A stretch of 64,000 bases of DNA. Source: Flavobacterium selenitireducens (GTDB lineage: Bacteria; Bacteroidota; Bacteroidia; Flavobacteriales; Flavobacteriaceae). The position numbers were made by a program, and so were the translations under genes. The DNA lies in the NCBI RefSeq assembly GCF_014748335.1, contig NZ_JAAVIY010000001.1, positions 310,001 to 374,000 of the forward strand, written 5' to 3'. The notes beneath the pieces are model-generated. The model was given only the letters and a program-made list of their open reading frames with translations. It did no database searches and was not told the origin of the DNA. Positions 25,101 through 35,919 of the stretch are shown here, in pieces. Each line of letters opens with the position of its first letter. Position 1 is the first letter of the stretch.

Positions 25101-28100
25101 ACTACCCAGGCCCAAAACCTTGCGATCCAGTGCAGCACGGGAAGCCAGAACACATTGAACCAATGGCTTGCCTCAAATGGTAGCGCCGTTGCCAACGATG
25201 CTTGTGGCGCCGTGACCTGGTCAAATGACTTCAGCGGCATCGGGAACGACTGCTCGACTGCCGTTACGGTAATCTTCACGGCTACCGATGCGTGCGGAAA
25301 CGCTTCCACGACATCGGCTACCTTTACACTTAAGGATGATGTGGCTCCGGTCGCACCGTCTGTACCGGCCAATCTGAACGTACAATGTGCGTCGGAAGTT
25401 CCGGCAAACGTTTCACTGACGGCTACCGACAACTGTGGCGGCAACATCACCGTTCAAGGCGTCGATGTCACGACTCCGGGCGCTTGCGCAGGATCGTTCA
25501 CTATCGTGCGCACCTGGACGTTCGTCGATGCTTGTGCCAACACTTCTTCGGTTTCTCAAACTATCACTGTAAATGACACGATCGCCCCGGTCGCTCCTGC
25601 AGCTCCGGCCACGGTCTTCGTTTCGTGCGCATCGGAAGTTCCGGCCAACCAGACCTTGACGGCTACCGACAATTGTGGCGAAGTCATCACCGCTCAAGGT
25701 GTAGACGTGACCAATGCCGGTAACTGCCCAAATACCTTTAAAATCGTCCGTACCTGGACATTTACAGATTCTTGCGGAAATTCATCATCGGTTTCCCAAA
25801 CCATTAACGTAAGCGATACGGTCGCCCCGGTTGCTCCTGCTGCTCCGGCAAATGCGACAGTACAATGTGCCGCCGACGTTCCAGCCAATGTCGCCCTGAC
25901 TGCCCAGGATAATTGCAATGGCGCTATTACCGCTCAAGGTGTCGATGTAACCACGCCTGGTAATTGCCCGAATTCGTTCACGATCGTTCGCACCTGGACG
26001 TTTACCGACGCTTGCGGAAACGCTTCATCGGTTTCTCAAACCATAAATGTCAACGATAACGTAGCTCCGGTCGCTCCTGCGGCTCCGGCCAACGTGACGG
26101 CGGCTTGCGCTGCTGAAGTTCCGGCCAATGTCACTTTGACGGCCCAGGACAACTGTTCTGGCGCCATCACGGCTCAAGGCGTCGATGTGACGACTCCTGG
26201 TGCTTGCGCCGGATCGTTCACTATCGTAAGAACCTGGACATTTACTGATGCCTGCGGAAATACAGCGTCGGTTTCGCAAACGATCAGCGTCAACGATAAC
26301 GTAGCCCCGGTTGCTCCTGCAGCTCCGGCCAACGTAACGGCCGCCTGTGCTTCTGAAGTTCCGGCTAACGTAACTTTGACCGCTCAGGATAACTGTTCGG
26401 GAGCGATTACTGCACAAGGTGTCGATGTCACGACTCCAGGCAACTGTCCGAACTCGTTTACGATCGTTCGTACCTGGACGTTTACCGACGCCTGCGGAAA
26501 TGCTTCGTCCGTTTCACAAACCATAAACGTGAACGATAATGTCGCTCCGGTGGCTCCTGCAGCTCCGGCCAACATTACGGCGGCTTGCGCTGCTGAAGTT
26601 CCGGCTAATGTAACCTTGACGGCCCAGGACAATTGTTCGGGTGCGATCACGGCACAAGGTGTTGACGTGACGACTCCTGGTGCTTGCGCCGGATCGTTCA
26701 ACATCGTAAGAACCTGGACATTTACCGACGCTTGCGGAAATACCGCTTCGGTTTCTCAAACGATCAATGTCAACGACAACATCGCTCCGGTAATTTCACA
26801 ATTGCCGGCGGCTACCACAATAGATTGCCCGGCTACGCCATCGTTCGCCACGCCAACCGCTACCGACAACTGCGCCGGTAACGTGACCTTGACTTTCGAG
26901 GACGTGACGACCCAGGGCGCTTGTGCGGCATCGTACTCTATTACCCGCACCTGGACGGCGACCGACGCTTGTGGCAACACGGCTCTGGCTTCCCAAACTA
27001 TAAATGTCCAGGACATCACGGCTCCGGTAATTACTGCCGAGGCTCAAAACCTGACCATCCAGTGTGGTGCCAACCAAAATGCGTTGAACGAGTGGCTGGC
27101 TTCCAATGGAGGTGCTACCGCTACCGATACTTGCTCTGCTGTAACCTGGTCGAATAATTACAACGGAATCGGCAACGACTGCTCGGCTGCCATCACGGTA
27201 GTATTTACGGCTACGGACGCTTGCGGAAACGCTTCGACCACATCGGCTACATTCACGGTATCGGACACGACTGCTCCGGTTGCCCCTGCGGCTCCGGCCA
27301 ACGTATCGGTTCAATGCGCCGCCGACGTTCCTGCGAACATCTCGTTGACTGCTACAGACAACTGCGCAGGTGAAATTACTGTTCAAGGTGTCGACGTCAC
27401 TACGCCTGGTGCCTGCGCCGGATCGTACACCATCGTTAGAACCTGGACCTTTACAGATGCTTGCGCCAATACGACTTCCGTATCCCAAACCATTTCGGTA
27501 AACGATACGACTGCTCCTGTTGCGCCATCGGCTCCGGCCAATGCGAACGTAGCTTGTGCATCTGAAGTTCCTGCCAACATCGAATTGACTGCAACCGACA
27601 ACTGTCAGGGTGCCATCACGGTTTCAGGTGTCGATGTAACGACTCCGGGCGCTTGTGCGAACTCGTTCACGATCGTTCGTACCTGGACATTCGCGGACGC
27701 TTGCGGAAACACTTCGTCCGTCTCTCAGACTATCAATGTAAACGACACCATTGCTCCGGTAGCTCCTGAAGCTCCGGCAAACGTGACCGCTCAGTGTTCA
27801 TCTGAAGTTCCGGCCAACGTAACCTTGACGGCTCAGGACAACTGTTCTGGCGCCATCACTGCCGAAGGTGTCGATGTGGTGACTGCAGGAAACTGCCCGA
27901 ACTCGTTCAACATCGTCAGAACATGGACCTTTACGGATGCTTGCGGAAACACTTCTTCCGTATCCCAAACCATTTCTGTAAACGACACGACGGCTCCAGT
28001 TGCGCCACAAGCTCCGGCTGACGTGACCGCAACCTGTACTGCCGAAGTGCCTGCCAACATCGAATTGACTGCACAGGACAACTGTCAAGGTGCGATTACC

Positions 28101-31100
28101 GCTACTGGCGTTGATGTAACTACTCCAGGTGCTTGCGCCGGGTCGTTCACGATCGTCAGGACCTGGACTTTCGTCGATGCGTGCGGAAACACTTCTTCCG
28201 TATCCCAAACCATTTCGGTAAACGACAACGTTGCTCCTGTCGCTCCTGCAGCTCCGGCTGACGTAACTGCGGCTTGTGCTGCTGAAGTTCCTGCAAATGT
28301 TACTTTGACGGCAACCGACAATTGTGGTGAAGTCATCACGGCTCAAGGCGTCGATGTGACCACTCAAGGAAACTGCGCGAATTCGTTCACTATCGTTCGT
28401 ACCTGGACATTTGCCGATGCGTGCGGAAATACGTCATCTGTATCCCAAACGATCTCGGTAAACGATACTATCGCTCCGGTAATTTCGCAATTGCCTGGCG
28501 CAACCACGATCGACTGTCCTGCAACTCCGGTATTCGCAACCGCTACGGCAACCGACAATTGTGCCGGCGACGTAACCCTTACATTCGAAGACGTAACGAC
28601 AGCGGGAACTTGCGCGAATTCTTACGCTATCACCCGTAACTGGACTGCGACCGATGCTTGTGGCAACACGGCAACCGCAACCCAGACGATCAACGTTCAG
28701 GACATTACCGCTCCTACAATTTCGACTCAGGCTCAAGACCTGGCGATCCAGTGTGGTGCCGGTAACGAAAATGCCCTTAACGAGTGGCTTGCAGGCAATG
28801 GTGGCGCTACCGCTTCCGATACTTGCTCGGAAGTCACCTGGACCAATAATTACAACGGAATCGGAAACGACTGTACATCTGCGGTAACTGTGATTTTCAC
28901 GGCTACGGATGCTTGCGGAAACGCTTCGACTACTTCGGCTACGTTCACTGTATCGGATTCTACTGCTCCGGTTGCTCCTGAGGCGCCTGCTGCCGTTGCC
29001 GTTCAATGTGCTGCTGATGTTCCTGCGAACGTGACACTTACTGCAACTGACAACTGTGCTGGCGACATCGCGGTTCAAGGTGTAGATACCACGACTCCGG
29101 GACAATGTGCTGGTTCTTACGTAATCGTACGCACCTGGACATTCACTGACGCTTGCGCGAATTCCGTTTCGGTTTCACAAACGATTACCGTAAACGATAC
29201 TATTGCCCCGGTCGCTCCTGAAGCTCCGGCTACTGCAAACGTCTCTTGTGCTTCCGAGGTTCCGGCCAACGTGACACTGACTGCCCAGGATGCTTGCCAG
29301 GGCGCTATCGAAGCCCAAGGTGTAGACGTGGTGACTCCGGGTTCATGCCCGAATTCATTCACTGTCGTACGTACCTGGACGTTCACGGATTCTTGCGGAA
29401 ACAGTGCATCCGTATCGCAAACGATCAACGTAAACGACACGGTTGCCCCGGTTGCTCCTGAAGCTCCGGCTAACGTAACGGCTCAATGTACAGCCGATGT
29501 TCCTGCAAACGTGACGCTTACCGCTACCGATAACTGCGGAGACCAAATCACGGCTCAGGGCGTTGATGTGACTACTGCTGGTGCTTGCGCCGGATCGTTC
29601 ACCATCGTTCGTACCTGGACGTTCACCGATGCTTGCGGAAACGCATCATCTGTATCGCAGACGATTTCCGTAAACGATACGACGGCCCCAACCGCTCCTG
29701 AAGCTCCGGCTGACGTGACCGCGACTTGCGCTGCCGAAGTTCCTGCAAACGTGACGTTGACCGCTACGGACAACTGTGGCGAGACCATCACCGCTGAAGG
29801 CGTAGATGTTACGACTGCCGGAGAGTGTGCCAACGCATTCACTATCGTCCGCACATGGACTTTCACTGATGCTTGTGGCAATACGTCATCGGTTTCGCAA
29901 AACATCAACATCAATGACAATGTTGCTCCGGTAATTTCACAATTGCCGACTGCTTCGACTATAGAATGTCCTGCAACTCCTGAGTTTGCACAGGCAACGG
30001 CTACCGACAACTGCGCCGGTGAAGTGACCTTGACGTTCGAAGACGTAAATACGCCTGGTACTTGTGCCGGATCCTATTCGATCACACGTACCTGGACCGC
30101 TACCGACGCTTGTGGCAACACCGCGACGGCTACGCAAACTGTAAACGTACAGGACACAACTGCGCCGGTTATCACGGCTGAGGCTCAAAACCTGGCGATC
30201 CAATGTGGTAACGGAACAGAGAACACGCTTGAGCAGTGGCTGGCTTCGAATGGAGGCGCCACGGCAACGGACGCTTGTTCCGATGTGACCTGGACAAATA
30301 ACTACGACGGAATCGGAAACGACTGTTCGGCTGCCGTAACGGTGATCTTCACCGCTACCGACGCTTGCGGAAACGCTTCGACTACTACCGCCACATTCAC
30401 GATTTCGGATACTGTGGCTCCGGTCGCCCCTGAAGCGCCTGCTGCCGTAACGGTAGCTTGTGCCGCGGATGTCCCGGCAAACGTGACCCTTACCGCTACG
30501 GACAACTGTCTTGGTGAGATCAGCGTTCAAGGTGTAGATGTTACGACTCCTGGTGCCTGCGCCGGAACGTACACTATCGTTCGTACCTGGACTTTTACCG
30601 ATGCTTGTGCCAACACGACTTCGGTTTCGCAAACAATCAACGTGGTTGACGACATCGCCCCTACCGCTCCAACGGCTCCGGCTGACGTGACGATCCAATG
30701 TGGAGACGCCCTTCCGGCAAACGCCACTCTGACTGCCACTGACAACTGCGGAACAGCGATCAGCGCTCAAGGTGTTGACGTGACGACTCAGGGCGAATGC
30801 GCCGGTACATCGACTACCGTTCGCACCTGGACCTTTACCGATGCTTGCGGGAATACGTCATCCGTATCGCAAACGATCAACGTAATCGATACGACTGCAC
30901 CAGTTGCTCCTGCAGCTCCTGCCGATGTGACCGCTCAGTGCGCGTCTGAAGTTCCTGCTGCCGTTACCCTAACAGCGAACGATGCTTGTAGCGGAGAAGT
31001 TGTGGGTGTCATGACAGAAGTAAACACTCCGGGAGCTTGTCCTAACGCGTTCACTTTGGTTCGCACCTGGACATTCACCGATGCTTGCGGAAACGTTTCA

Positions 31101-32930
31101 ACGGTTTCCCAAACTGTAAATGTAAACGACACTACCGCTCCTGTCGCTCCTGAGGCTCCTGCCGATGTGACAGCTTCATGCGGAGGCGAAGTTCCTGCAA
31201 ACGTTACTTTGACAGCGACTGACAACTGCGGTGGCGAAATCTCCGCTCAAGGTGTCGACGTTACGACTCAAGGTGCCTGCGCGAATGCTTACACAATCGT
31301 CCGTACCTGGACGTTCACTGATGCTTGCGGAAACGCATCTTCGGTTTCACAGAACATTTCTGTTGGCGACACGACGGCTCCGGTACTTCCGGACAACGTT
31401 CCTGCTGACGTGACGGTCTCTTGTGCTTCTGAAGTTCCCTCTGCGATCACGCTGACCGCTACCGATAATTGCGACAGCGCTCCAATCACGGCTCAGGCTG
31501 TGGATGCGGTCGTTGCCGGAAGCTGTGCAAACTCGTTCGTCACCACACGTACCTGGACTTTTGTCGATGCTTGCGGAAACACATCTGTGGCAACACAAAC
31601 GATCACGGTTAACGATACGACGGCTCCGACATTCGATCAATCGGCTCCTGCAGCCGTGACGGTAGAATGCACGCAAATTCCTGCCGCCGCTACGTTGACA
31701 GCTACGGATAACTGCGGACAAACCGCTGTTGCCGTAACGATGACCGAAGCAACGACTCCGGGAAGCTGCGCAGGAACATACACCCTTGTAAGGACTTGGT
31801 CAGCTACCGATGCGTGCGGAAACGTAGCAACGGTATCCCAAACCATAAATGTGGTCGACACCACGGCACCTGCTTTTGTCGAGCCGTTGCCGGACAGTAC
31901 GATCACCGCAGAATGTGGCGCGGTTCCAGCTCCGGCGATCCTTACGGCACTGGATTCGTGCAACAACACGCCGGTTCAGGTAGTATATGCCGAGAGTAGC
32001 GTCGCGACATCATGTCCGGTTGTGGAAGTCATCACACGTACCTGGACGGCTACCGACTCTTGCGGCAACGTCGTAACACACACGCAGACCGTGAATGTCC
32101 AGGACACTACCGCTCCTACGCTCAATGAGACTTTGGAGCCTGTGGTCAACGTCAACTGCGACGCTGTTCCTACAGTTCCTGTCTTGACATTCGCCGATTC
32201 CTGCACGGAAGTCCAGGAGCCGGTGTTCACCGAAACGATCTCGGAGGTCGTCGAAGGAAACTACAGCATCACATGGAGCTGGACGGTATCTGACGAGTGC
32301 GGAAACGAGGCAACGTTCACACAAGTAGTCAATGTAACGGTCAACGACAGCCTAATCGTCGTCGAAAACGAGCAGTGTAACGAAGATGTTAGTGCCTCTA
32401 TCGATCTTGTCACTATATTGCCGGCCGGAACGCCAGCAGGCGGTACATGGGTGAACGTCGACAACGTCGGCGGGCTTAACGGCAGCGTCTTCCAACCGAA
32501 CCAGATCCCGAACGGAATCTACAACGTGGACTACGTGATCAACGATCCGGTTTGCCCAAGAACTGTGAGAATCAGACTCAATGTAAACGAGTTGTTCTGT
32601 GAAGTGGATCCTGCTTGTACCGTAACGGTAAACAATGCGTTCTCACCAAATAATGATGGTATAAATGAGCATTTCAACATCAATGGTTTCGAAACTACCG
32701 AATGCGTCGTGTCGAACACAGTTGAAATCTACAACCGTTGGGGAGTTTTGGTCTTCGAAATGAAGAACTACAACAACAACGACCGTGCATTCCGCGGAGT
32801 ATCCGAAGGCCGGGTGACCTTGAAGAAGGATGACGAACTACCTACTGGTACGTACTTCTACATCATCACATACAAGAAAGCTGATGGCACAAGTGGTAAA
32901 CAAGACGGATATTTATACCTTTCAAGATAA
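22110..32930 (+). CDS. Giant T9SS-secreted repeat adhesin (SprB-like), type B sorting domain
   Basis: A 3606-residue cell-surface protein. A signal peptide (cleavage after SAQ, ~residue 33) is followed by an N-terminal globular region (~35-410), a DUF11-like segment ([18 protein letters not shown], ~430-520), Ig-like Gly/Pro-rich stretches, then 32 repeats of ~80 residues (nt 24612-32345). Each has four Cys, the motif TWTxTDxCGN and an SQTI-V-D-APV boundary (HYR-like). The C-terminal ~100 residues ([32 protein letters not shown]) are the gliding-associated type B T9SS signal. Such proteins (SprB of F. johnsoniae) are moved along the surface for gliding. It is followed by a sprF-like gene, as type B cargo usually is. 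Bound ligand unknown. Confidence 0.93.
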   Translation: MKNIYFKSEIATPKILMLVLTAWLGFTFAASAQVRVPFNQRTSQYTPTKKIYNVKGDFTMMGNTNLTLQNYGNLTENGYNSMVYVDVDAATATGLGGTRTFNSSSATLTLSTENGAVPSCSTIVYAGLYWTGRASNGSSSSNTFNVTKNGVTKTFNKRKIQFRGPGAAGYTEFTANANDIYYPESQDDFMYSAYAEVTDYVKTHGLGQYTAADIALVEGNGGGTGFYGGWGLIVVYENSKMKYRDVTIFDGHAYVIGGTASNNLPISGFNTVQNGPVGIKLGLMAGEGDNGISGDYFQIRRQDNNQWQSLNHSANSATNFFNSSIQTPGTRNPSLLNNTGLDISMFNLPNTGNGLITNNQTSTTFRYGSTQDTYIIYAIAMAVDAYIPEVEGNLAAVSINNTPVPSVGPYTALPGQEMEFRVQVRNRGTEPVNNAQLSIPIPYNTEYVNNSATRQVFFNPAPTPNSLTFNPAIGSNGSIIWNIGTLPVPASPDTVLGELVFKVSVTTDCELLKNANCQNIVAVNGSFTGTGAITGIAFIDKDLIQGYTQDGNCQGTAISAPLLVNVNATEYVNANCQSTPPITAFTFCSTGTAIPITAVAGSFPNGSTFYNQYPIGPNATQYTINNPFPATVGTLTYYAVPPGALQGCYFQFTITVTTINSTPTVNTPLDYCLNAPAQPLSATPSGPGLTLYYFTSLNGQPQVSITPSTATVGSVTYYVAEAASPTCIGPKVPIVVNVYPSAQLTAPAAYSLNACGPAAIVDYPYSATPVVITLAQFQQMGGTVSNANGLGSYTITYSDTRTGNCPVKVTRTFTLNSACGTTTATQIITISDSTPPTISGLPATPTTTECSGVPAWVTPSATDNCEGVVTLTHADATTPGSCANSYTITRTWTATDLCGNVATATQVFNVVDTAAPVISALPAASTIDCTATPSFATPTATDACGGNVTLTSQDQQIAGSCPNTYSIVRTWTATDVCGNNATASQTINVQDITAPVITTQAQNLAIQCSTGSQNTLNQWLASNGSAVANDACGAVTWSNDFSGIGNDCSTAVTVIFTATDACGNASTTSATFTLKDDVAPVAPSVPANLNVQCASEVPANVSLTATDNCGGNITVQGVDVTTPGACAGSFTIVRTWTFVDACANTSSVSQTITVNDTIAPVAPAAPATVFVSCASEVPANQTLTATDNCGEVITAQGVDVTNAGNCPNTFKIVRTWTFTDSCGNSSSVSQTINVSDTVAPVAPAAPANATVQCAADVPANVALTAQDNCNGAITAQGVDVTTPGNCPNSFTIVRTWTFTDACGNASSVSQTINVNDNVAPVAPAAPANVTAACAAEVPANVTLTAQDNCSGAITAQGVDVTTPGACAGSFTIVRTWTFTDACGNTASVSQTISVNDNVAPVAPAAPANVTAACASEVPANVTLTAQDNCSGAITAQGVDVTTPGNCPNSFTIVRTWTFTDACGNASSVSQTINVNDNVAPVAPAAPANITAACAAEVPANVTLTAQDNCSGAITAQGVDVTTPGACAGSFNIVRTWTFTDACGNTASVSQTINVNDNIAPVISQLPAATTIDCPATPSFATPTATDNCAGNVTLTFEDVTTQGACAASYSITRTWTATDACGNTALASQTINVQDITAPVITAEAQNLTIQCGANQNALNEWLASNGGATATDTCSAVTWSNNYNGIGNDCSAAITVVFTATDACGNASTTSATFTVSDTTAPVAPAAPANVSVQCAADVPANISLTATDNCAGEITVQGVDVTTPGACAGSYTIVRTWTFTDACANTTSVSQTISVNDTTAPVAPSAPANANVACASEVPANIELTATDNCQGAITVSGVDVTTPGACANSFTIVRTWTFADACGNTSSVSQTINVNDTIAPVAPEAPANVTAQCSSEVPANVTLTAQDNCSGAITAEGVDVVTAGNCPNSFNIVRTWTFTDACGNTSSVSQTISVNDTTAPVAPQAPADVTATCTAEVPANIELTAQDNCQGAITATGVDVTTPGACAGSFTIVRTWTFVDACGNTSSVSQTISVNDNVAPVAPAAPADVTAACAAEVPANVTLTATDNCGEVITAQGVDVTTQGNCANSFTIVRTWTFADACGNTSSVSQTISVNDTIAPVISQLPGATTIDCPATPVFATATATDNCAGDVTLTFEDVTTAGTCANSYAITRNWTATDACGNTATATQTINVQDITAPTISTQAQDLAIQCGAGNENALNEWLAGNGGATASDTCSEVTWTNNYNGIGNDCTSAVTVIFTATDACGNASTTSATFTVSDSTAPVAPEAPAAVAVQCAADVPANVTLTATDNCAGDIAVQGVDTTTPGQCAGSYVIVRTWTFTDACANSVSVSQTITVNDTIAPVAPEAPATANVSCASEVPANVTLTAQDACQGAIEAQGVDVVTPGSCPNSFTVVRTWTFTDSCGNSASVSQTINVNDTVAPVAPEAPANVTAQCTADVPANVTLTATDNCGDQITAQGVDVTTAGACAGSFTIVRTWTFTDACGNASSVSQTISVNDTTAPTAPEAPADVTATCAAEVPANVTLTATDNCGETITAEGVDVTTAGECANAFTIVRTWTFTDACGNTSSVSQNININDNVAPVISQLPTASTIECPATPEFAQATATDNCAGEVTLTFEDVNTPGTCAGSYSITRTWTATDACGNTATATQTVNVQDTTAPVITAEAQNLAIQCGNGTENTLEQWLASNGGATATDACSDVTWTNNYDGIGNDCSAAVTVIFTATDACGNASTTTATFTISDTVAPVAPEAPAAVTVACAADVPANVTLTATDNCLGEISVQGVDVTTPGACAGTYTIVRTWTFTDACANTTSVSQTINVVDDIAPTAPTAPADVTIQCGDALPANATLTATDNCGTAISAQGVDVTTQGECAGTSTTVRTWTFTDACGNTSSVSQTINVIDTTAPVAPAAPADVTAQCASEVPAAVTLTANDACSGEVVGVMTEVNTPGACPNAFTLVRTWTFTDACGNVSTVSQTVNVNDTTAPVAPEAPADVTASCGGEVPANVTLTATDNCGGEISAQGVDVTTQGACANAYTIVRTWTFTDACGNASSVSQNISVGDTTAPVLPDNVPADVTVSCASEVPSAITLTATDNCDSAPITAQAVDAVVAGSCANSFVTTRTWTFVDACGNTSVATQTITVNDTTAPTFDQSAPAAVTVECTQIPAAATLTATDNCGQTAVAVTMTEATTPGSCAGTYTLVRTWSATDACGNVATVSQTINVVDTTAPAFVEPLPDSTITAECGAVPAPAILTALDSCNNTPVQVVYAESSVATSCPVVEVITRTWTATDSCGNVVTHTQTVNVQDTTAPTLNETLEPVVNVNCDAVPTVPVLTFADSCTEVQEPVFTETISEVVEGNYSITWSWTVSDECGNEATFTQVVNVTVNDSLIVVENEQCNEDVSASIDLVTILPAGTPAGGTWVNVDNVGGLNGSVFQPNQIPNGIYNVDYVINDPVCPRTVRIRLNVNELFCEVDPACTVTVNNAFSPNNDGINEHFNINGFETTECVVSNTVEIYNRWGVLVFEMKNYNNNDRAFRGVSEGRVTLKKDDELPTGTYFYIITYKKADGTSGKQDGYLYLSR
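24852..26783 (+). repeat. Adhesin super-repeat I: A-B-C6
   Basis: One A unit (24852-25088, 237 bp, [12 protein letters not shown] type), one B unit (25089-25343, 255 bp, containing NQWLASNG and GNDC) and six C units (25344-26783) of exactly 240 bp each ([11 protein letters not shown] type). A further A-like unit (24612-24851) precedes it. The last four C units form two near-identical dimers. Confidence 0.9.
26784..28472 (+). repeat. Adhesin super-repeat II: A-B-C5
   Basis: A unit 26784-27020 (237 bp), B unit 27021-27272 (252 bp), five C units 27273-28472 of exactly 240 bp each. Confidence 0.9.
28473..29924 (+). repeat. Adhesin super-repeat III: A-B-C4
   Basis: A unit 28473-28709 (237 bp), B unit 28710-28964 (255 bp), four C units 28965-29924 of exactly 240 bp each. 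Confidence 0.9.
29925..31376 (+). repeat. Adhesin super-repeat IV: A-B-C4
   Basis: A unit 29925-30161 (237 bp), B unit 30162-30416 (255 bp), four C units 30417-31376 of exactly 240 bp. Four diverged units of 246, 243, 246 and ~234 bp (31377-32345) follow and close the repeat region. Confidence 0.9.
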
Positions 32931-32947
32931 GAAAACCAAATCTAACG

Positions 32948-32969
32948 CCCGGGGCGTCACCTCCCCGGG
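32948..32969 (+). other. GC-rich intergenic hairpin between adhesin and sprF-like genes
   Basis: CCCGGGG (32948-32954) and CCCCGGG (32963-32969) form a perfect 7-bp G-C stem with an 8-nt loop in the 56-bp spacer. No T run follows on either strand (A-rich sequence follows), so it is not a standard terminator; an mRNA-stability or attenuation role is possible. Confidence 0.7.
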
Positions 32970-32986
32970 TAAAAAACAATAGACTA

Positions 32987-33898
32987 ATGAAAACAAGATT
33001 TTTAATTTTCGTTTTGATGTTGGCAGGGTTCTCATCGTGGGCGCAGCAAGATTCGCAGTATACCATGTACATGTACAATACCATCAACATCAACCCGGCA
33101 TACGCTGGTTCGAGAGGCGTGATGAGTCTCTTCGGATTACACCGCTCCCAATGGGTCGGGATGGACGGAGCTCCGGTAACCAACGCCGCCTCGTTGAACT
33201 CCCCTATCGGGGAAAGCAACCTGGGTATCGGTCTTTCGTTCGTGAACGACCGCATCGGGCCAACGACAGAAAACCAGTTCAGCGCGGATATCTCCTACAC
33301 GATCCGTACCGACGAGTTCCACAAACTCTCGTTCGGTATCAAAGGAACGGCCAACATGTTCGGCCTTGACCGCGGCAAATTGACGCCGGAGGAGCAAAAC
33401 GACCCGTCACTCCAGGCCGTCAGGAACGACTTTTCGCCTAACATCGGCGCCGGTGTCTACTGGCATACCGATAAATACTACATCGGATTGTCGGTACCTA
33501 ATTTCATCGAGAACAACAACTGGGCAGAAAACGATCGCGCCATCAACAAAGAACGCATGAACTATTACCTTATCGGAGGTTACGTATTCGATCTCAACCC
33601 GATGTGGAAACTCAAGCCGGCGGTGTTGACCAAAGCGATAACCGGAGCCCCGTTGCAGGTTGACGTTTCATTGAACACGTTGTACGACGACCGCTTTATG
33701 CTCGGTGCGGCCTACCGCTGGGACGCAGCGGCGAGTTTGATGGCCGGATTCCAAATTTCCCAAGGCCTTTTCATCGGCTACGGATATGACATGGAAACGA
33801 CCAGGTTGCGCCAATACAATTCCGGTTCACACGAAGTCTTCTTGCGCTACGAGTTCTTCAGCAACAAAAACAAGATCATATCCCCTAGATTCTTCTAA
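32987..33898 (+). CDS. PorP/SprF family type IX secretion outer-membrane protein
   Basis: A 303-residue outer-membrane barrel protein. Signal peptide MKTRFLIFVLMLAGFSSWAQ, then the family N-terminus QDSQYTMYMYNTININPAYAGSRG and the segment LFGLHRSQWVGMDGAP. In F. johnsoniae SprF is needed for export and surface attachment of SprB; PorP/SprF proteins pair with type B cargo. Its place 56 bp after the adhesin gene makes it the adhesin's likely partner. Ends with barrel strand HEVFLRYEFFSNKNKIISPRFF-type sequence. Followed after 12 bp by the PorE-like gene. Confidence 0.95.
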   Translation: MKTRFLIFVLMLAGFSSWAQQDSQYTMYMYNTININPAYAGSRGVMSLFGLHRSQWVGMDGAPVTNAASLNSPIGESNLGIGLSFVNDRIGPTTENQFSADISYTIRTDEFHKLSFGIKGTANMFGLDRGKLTPEEQNDPSLQAVRNDFSPNIGAGVYWHTDKYYIGLSVPNFIENNNWAENDRAINKERMNYYLIGGYVFDLNPMWKLKPAVLTKAITGAPLQVDVSLNTLYDDRFMLGAAYRWDAAASLMAGFQISQGLFIGYGYDMETTRLRQYNSGSHEVFLRYEFFSNKNKIISPRFF

Positions 33899-33910
33899 TA
33901 CGAAACAGTC

Positions 33911-35860
33911 ATGAAAAAAGTACTACTTAGTCTACTATTCAGTCTCCTGGCCGTCTGCAGTTACGGACAGGTCGGTTTGAAAAAAGCCGACAGGAACTAT
34001 GACCGTTATGCGTACATAGATGCCATCAAAACCTATGAGCGACTTGCCGACAAAGGCTACAAGAACGCCGAAATGTTCAAGAAACTCGCCAATTCCTATT
34101 ACTTCAACGCCCAGTTCGACAAGGCCGCCAAGTGGTATGACGAATTGTTCGCCATGACCACCGACGTAGAGCCGGAATTGTATTATCGATATTCCCAAAG
34201 CCTCAAGGCGACGGGCAACTACGCAAAGTCGGACGACATGATGAACGCGTTCACGGCCAAGACGAGCGAGGATTTGCGTGGCAAGAATTTTTCCGAAAAG
34301 AAAGATTACATGAAGCAGATCGAGGCCAACTCAGGTCGTTACGAGATAGGGGATGCGGGCGTAAATTCCCAGTATTCAGATTATGGAAGCACCGTTTACG
34401 AAGGCCAGCTCGTTTTTGCGTCGGCCCGCGACACCGGGAATTTCGTCCAGCGCAAACACAAATGGTCGAACCAATATTTCACGAATATGTATTCGGCGGC
34501 GATCACCGGCGACTCTGTCGGGAAATCCTTGAAATTCGCAAAGAACATCAACACCCGTTTTCACGAGTCGACTCCGGTTTTCTCGAAAGACGGCAAGACG
34601 ATGTTCTTCACCAGGAACGACTTCAACGACGGAAAGAAAGGCAAGAATGGCGAGCGCATCACGCTTCTCAAAATTTACAAAGCCACAAAAATCGTCGAGA
34701 AAAAAGAGAAAGACAGCACCGTGAGCTGGACCAACGTTGCCGAATTGCCGTTCAACAGCAGCAACTACAGTGTGGCCCACCCATCGCTTAGCGCGGACGG
34801 AAAATGGTTGTATTTCGCTTCGGACATGCCCGGCGGAAAAGGACAATCCGATATCTGGAAAGTAGAAATTACGGGTGACAATTCATTTGGGACACCTGTA
34901 AATCTCGAAGCGATCAACACCGAAGGAAAAGAAACTTTCCCGTTCGTAACCAACGAAAACGAGTTGTATTTCGCATCCGACGGCTACCAAGGCCTTGGCG
35001 GTATGGACATCTACATGTCGCGCATCAACCAGGACGGAACGTACGAAGAGCCGCAAAACGTGGGCGCTCCGGCCAACTCCAAAATGGACGATTTCGCTTA
35101 CTATATCGACACCAAGACACGCAAAGGTTTCCTGACCTCGAATCGCGAAGGCGGAGCAGGATCTGACGACATCTACAAATTCCTCGAGACGCGCAAATTG
35201 GTCTGCGAACAGGAATTGTCCGGCATCGTGACGGATCTGGCCACGGGAGAAGTGCTTCCGAACACCAGAGTCACGCTGTTCGACGAGAAATTCAACAAGC
35301 TCAAGGAAGTCGTTTCCGATGACAAAGGATTCTACGATTTCGGGACCGTCGATTGCGGAAAAGCGTATTACGTTCGTGCCGAGAAAGAGGAATACGAAAC
35401 CAAGGAGCAAAAGATCACGATTTCTAAAGACACAGGAAAAACCGATTTGCCGATACAGCTCGAGCGCAAAATCAAGGCGGTTACCGTCGGGGACGACCTT
35501 GCTGATGTCTTCGGAATCAATTACATCTATTTCGATTTGGACAAGTGGGACATCCGTCCGGACGCCGCGGTCGACATCGCAAAAGTACTCGACGTGCTGA
35601 ACCAATATCCGACGATGAAAATCGACATCCGTTCGCATACCGACAGCCGCGCTTCCCACAAGTACAACCAGAAATTGTCGGAGCGGCGCGCCAAATCAAC
35701 ATTGGATTGGTTGAGAGCCAACGGCATCTCTGCAGACCGCCTGACTTCGAAAGGTTACGGCGAGACACAGCTTGTCAATGGTTGTAAGGATGGCGTAAAA
35801 TGTTCCGAAGAAGAACACCAGAAAAACCGTCGCAGCCAATTCATCATAACGGCTCTGTAA
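33911..35860 (+). CDS. PorE-like OmpA-family peptidoglycan-binding lipoprotein-like protein
   Basis: A 649-residue periplasmic/outer-membrane protein with four parts. After the signal peptide (LLAVCSYGQ) come TPR helices (~25-125), a PD40/WD40-type beta-propeller (~150-420; STPVFSKDGKTMFFTRND, HPSLSADGKWLYFASD), a carboxypeptidase-regulatory-like domain (~435-515) and a C-terminal OmpA domain (YIYFDLDKWDIRPDA, IDIRSHTDSRASHKYNQKLSERR; ~535-649) that binds peptidoglycan. This order matches PorE of the P. gingivalis T9SS. Paralogues often follow porP/sprF genes. A strong terminator lies just downstream, closing the operon. Confidence 0.92.
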   Translation: MKKVLLSLLFSLLAVCSYGQVGLKKADRNYDRYAYIDAIKTYERLADKGYKNAEMFKKLANSYYFNAQFDKAAKWYDELFAMTTDVEPELYYRYSQSLKATGNYAKSDDMMNAFTAKTSEDLRGKNFSEKKDYMKQIEANSGRYEIGDAGVNSQYSDYGSTVYEGQLVFASARDTGNFVQRKHKWSNQYFTNMYSAAITGDSVGKSLKFAKNINTRFHESTPVFSKDGKTMFFTRNDFNDGKKGKNGERITLLKIYKATKIVEKKEKDSTVSWTNVAELPFNSSNYSVAHPSLSADGKWLYFASDMPGGKGQSDIWKVEITGDNSFGTPVNLEAINTEGKETFPFVTNENELYFASDGYQGLGGMDIYMSRINQDGTYEEPQNVGAPANSKMDDFAYYIDTKTRKGFLTSNREGGAGSDDIYKFLETRKLVCEQELSGIVTDLATGEVLPNTRVTLFDEKFNKLKEVVSDDKGFYDFGTVDCGKAYYVRAEKEEYETKEQKITISKDTGKTDLPIQLERKIKAVTVGDDLADVFGINYIYFDLDKWDIRPDAAVDIAKVLDVLNQYPTMKIDIRSHTDSRASHKYNQKLSERRAKSTLDWLRANGISADRLTSKGYGETQLVNGCKDGVKCSEEEHQKNRRSQFIITAL

Positions 35861-35887
35861 AAAGCTCAAACACTAAAACCAAATAGA

Positions 35888-35919
35888 AAAGCATCCGCCT
35901 CAAAACGGGTGCTTTTTTT
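35888..35919. terminator. Terminator of the adhesin operon, probably bidirectional
   Basis: AAAGCATCCG (35888-35897) pairs with CGGGTGCTTT (35906-35915, one G-T wobble), followed by a T run to 35919. The A-rich left flank gives TTTTC on the minus strand, so it may also serve the convergent CAP gene, whose stop begins at 35918. Confidence 0.85.

Noticed and set aside
22440..32464. Many long open frames antisense to or out of frame with the giant adhesin
   Set aside because: They mirror the codon periodicity of the repetitive adhesin, are Arg/Ser-rich without domains, and recur at the repeat period; they are shadows.
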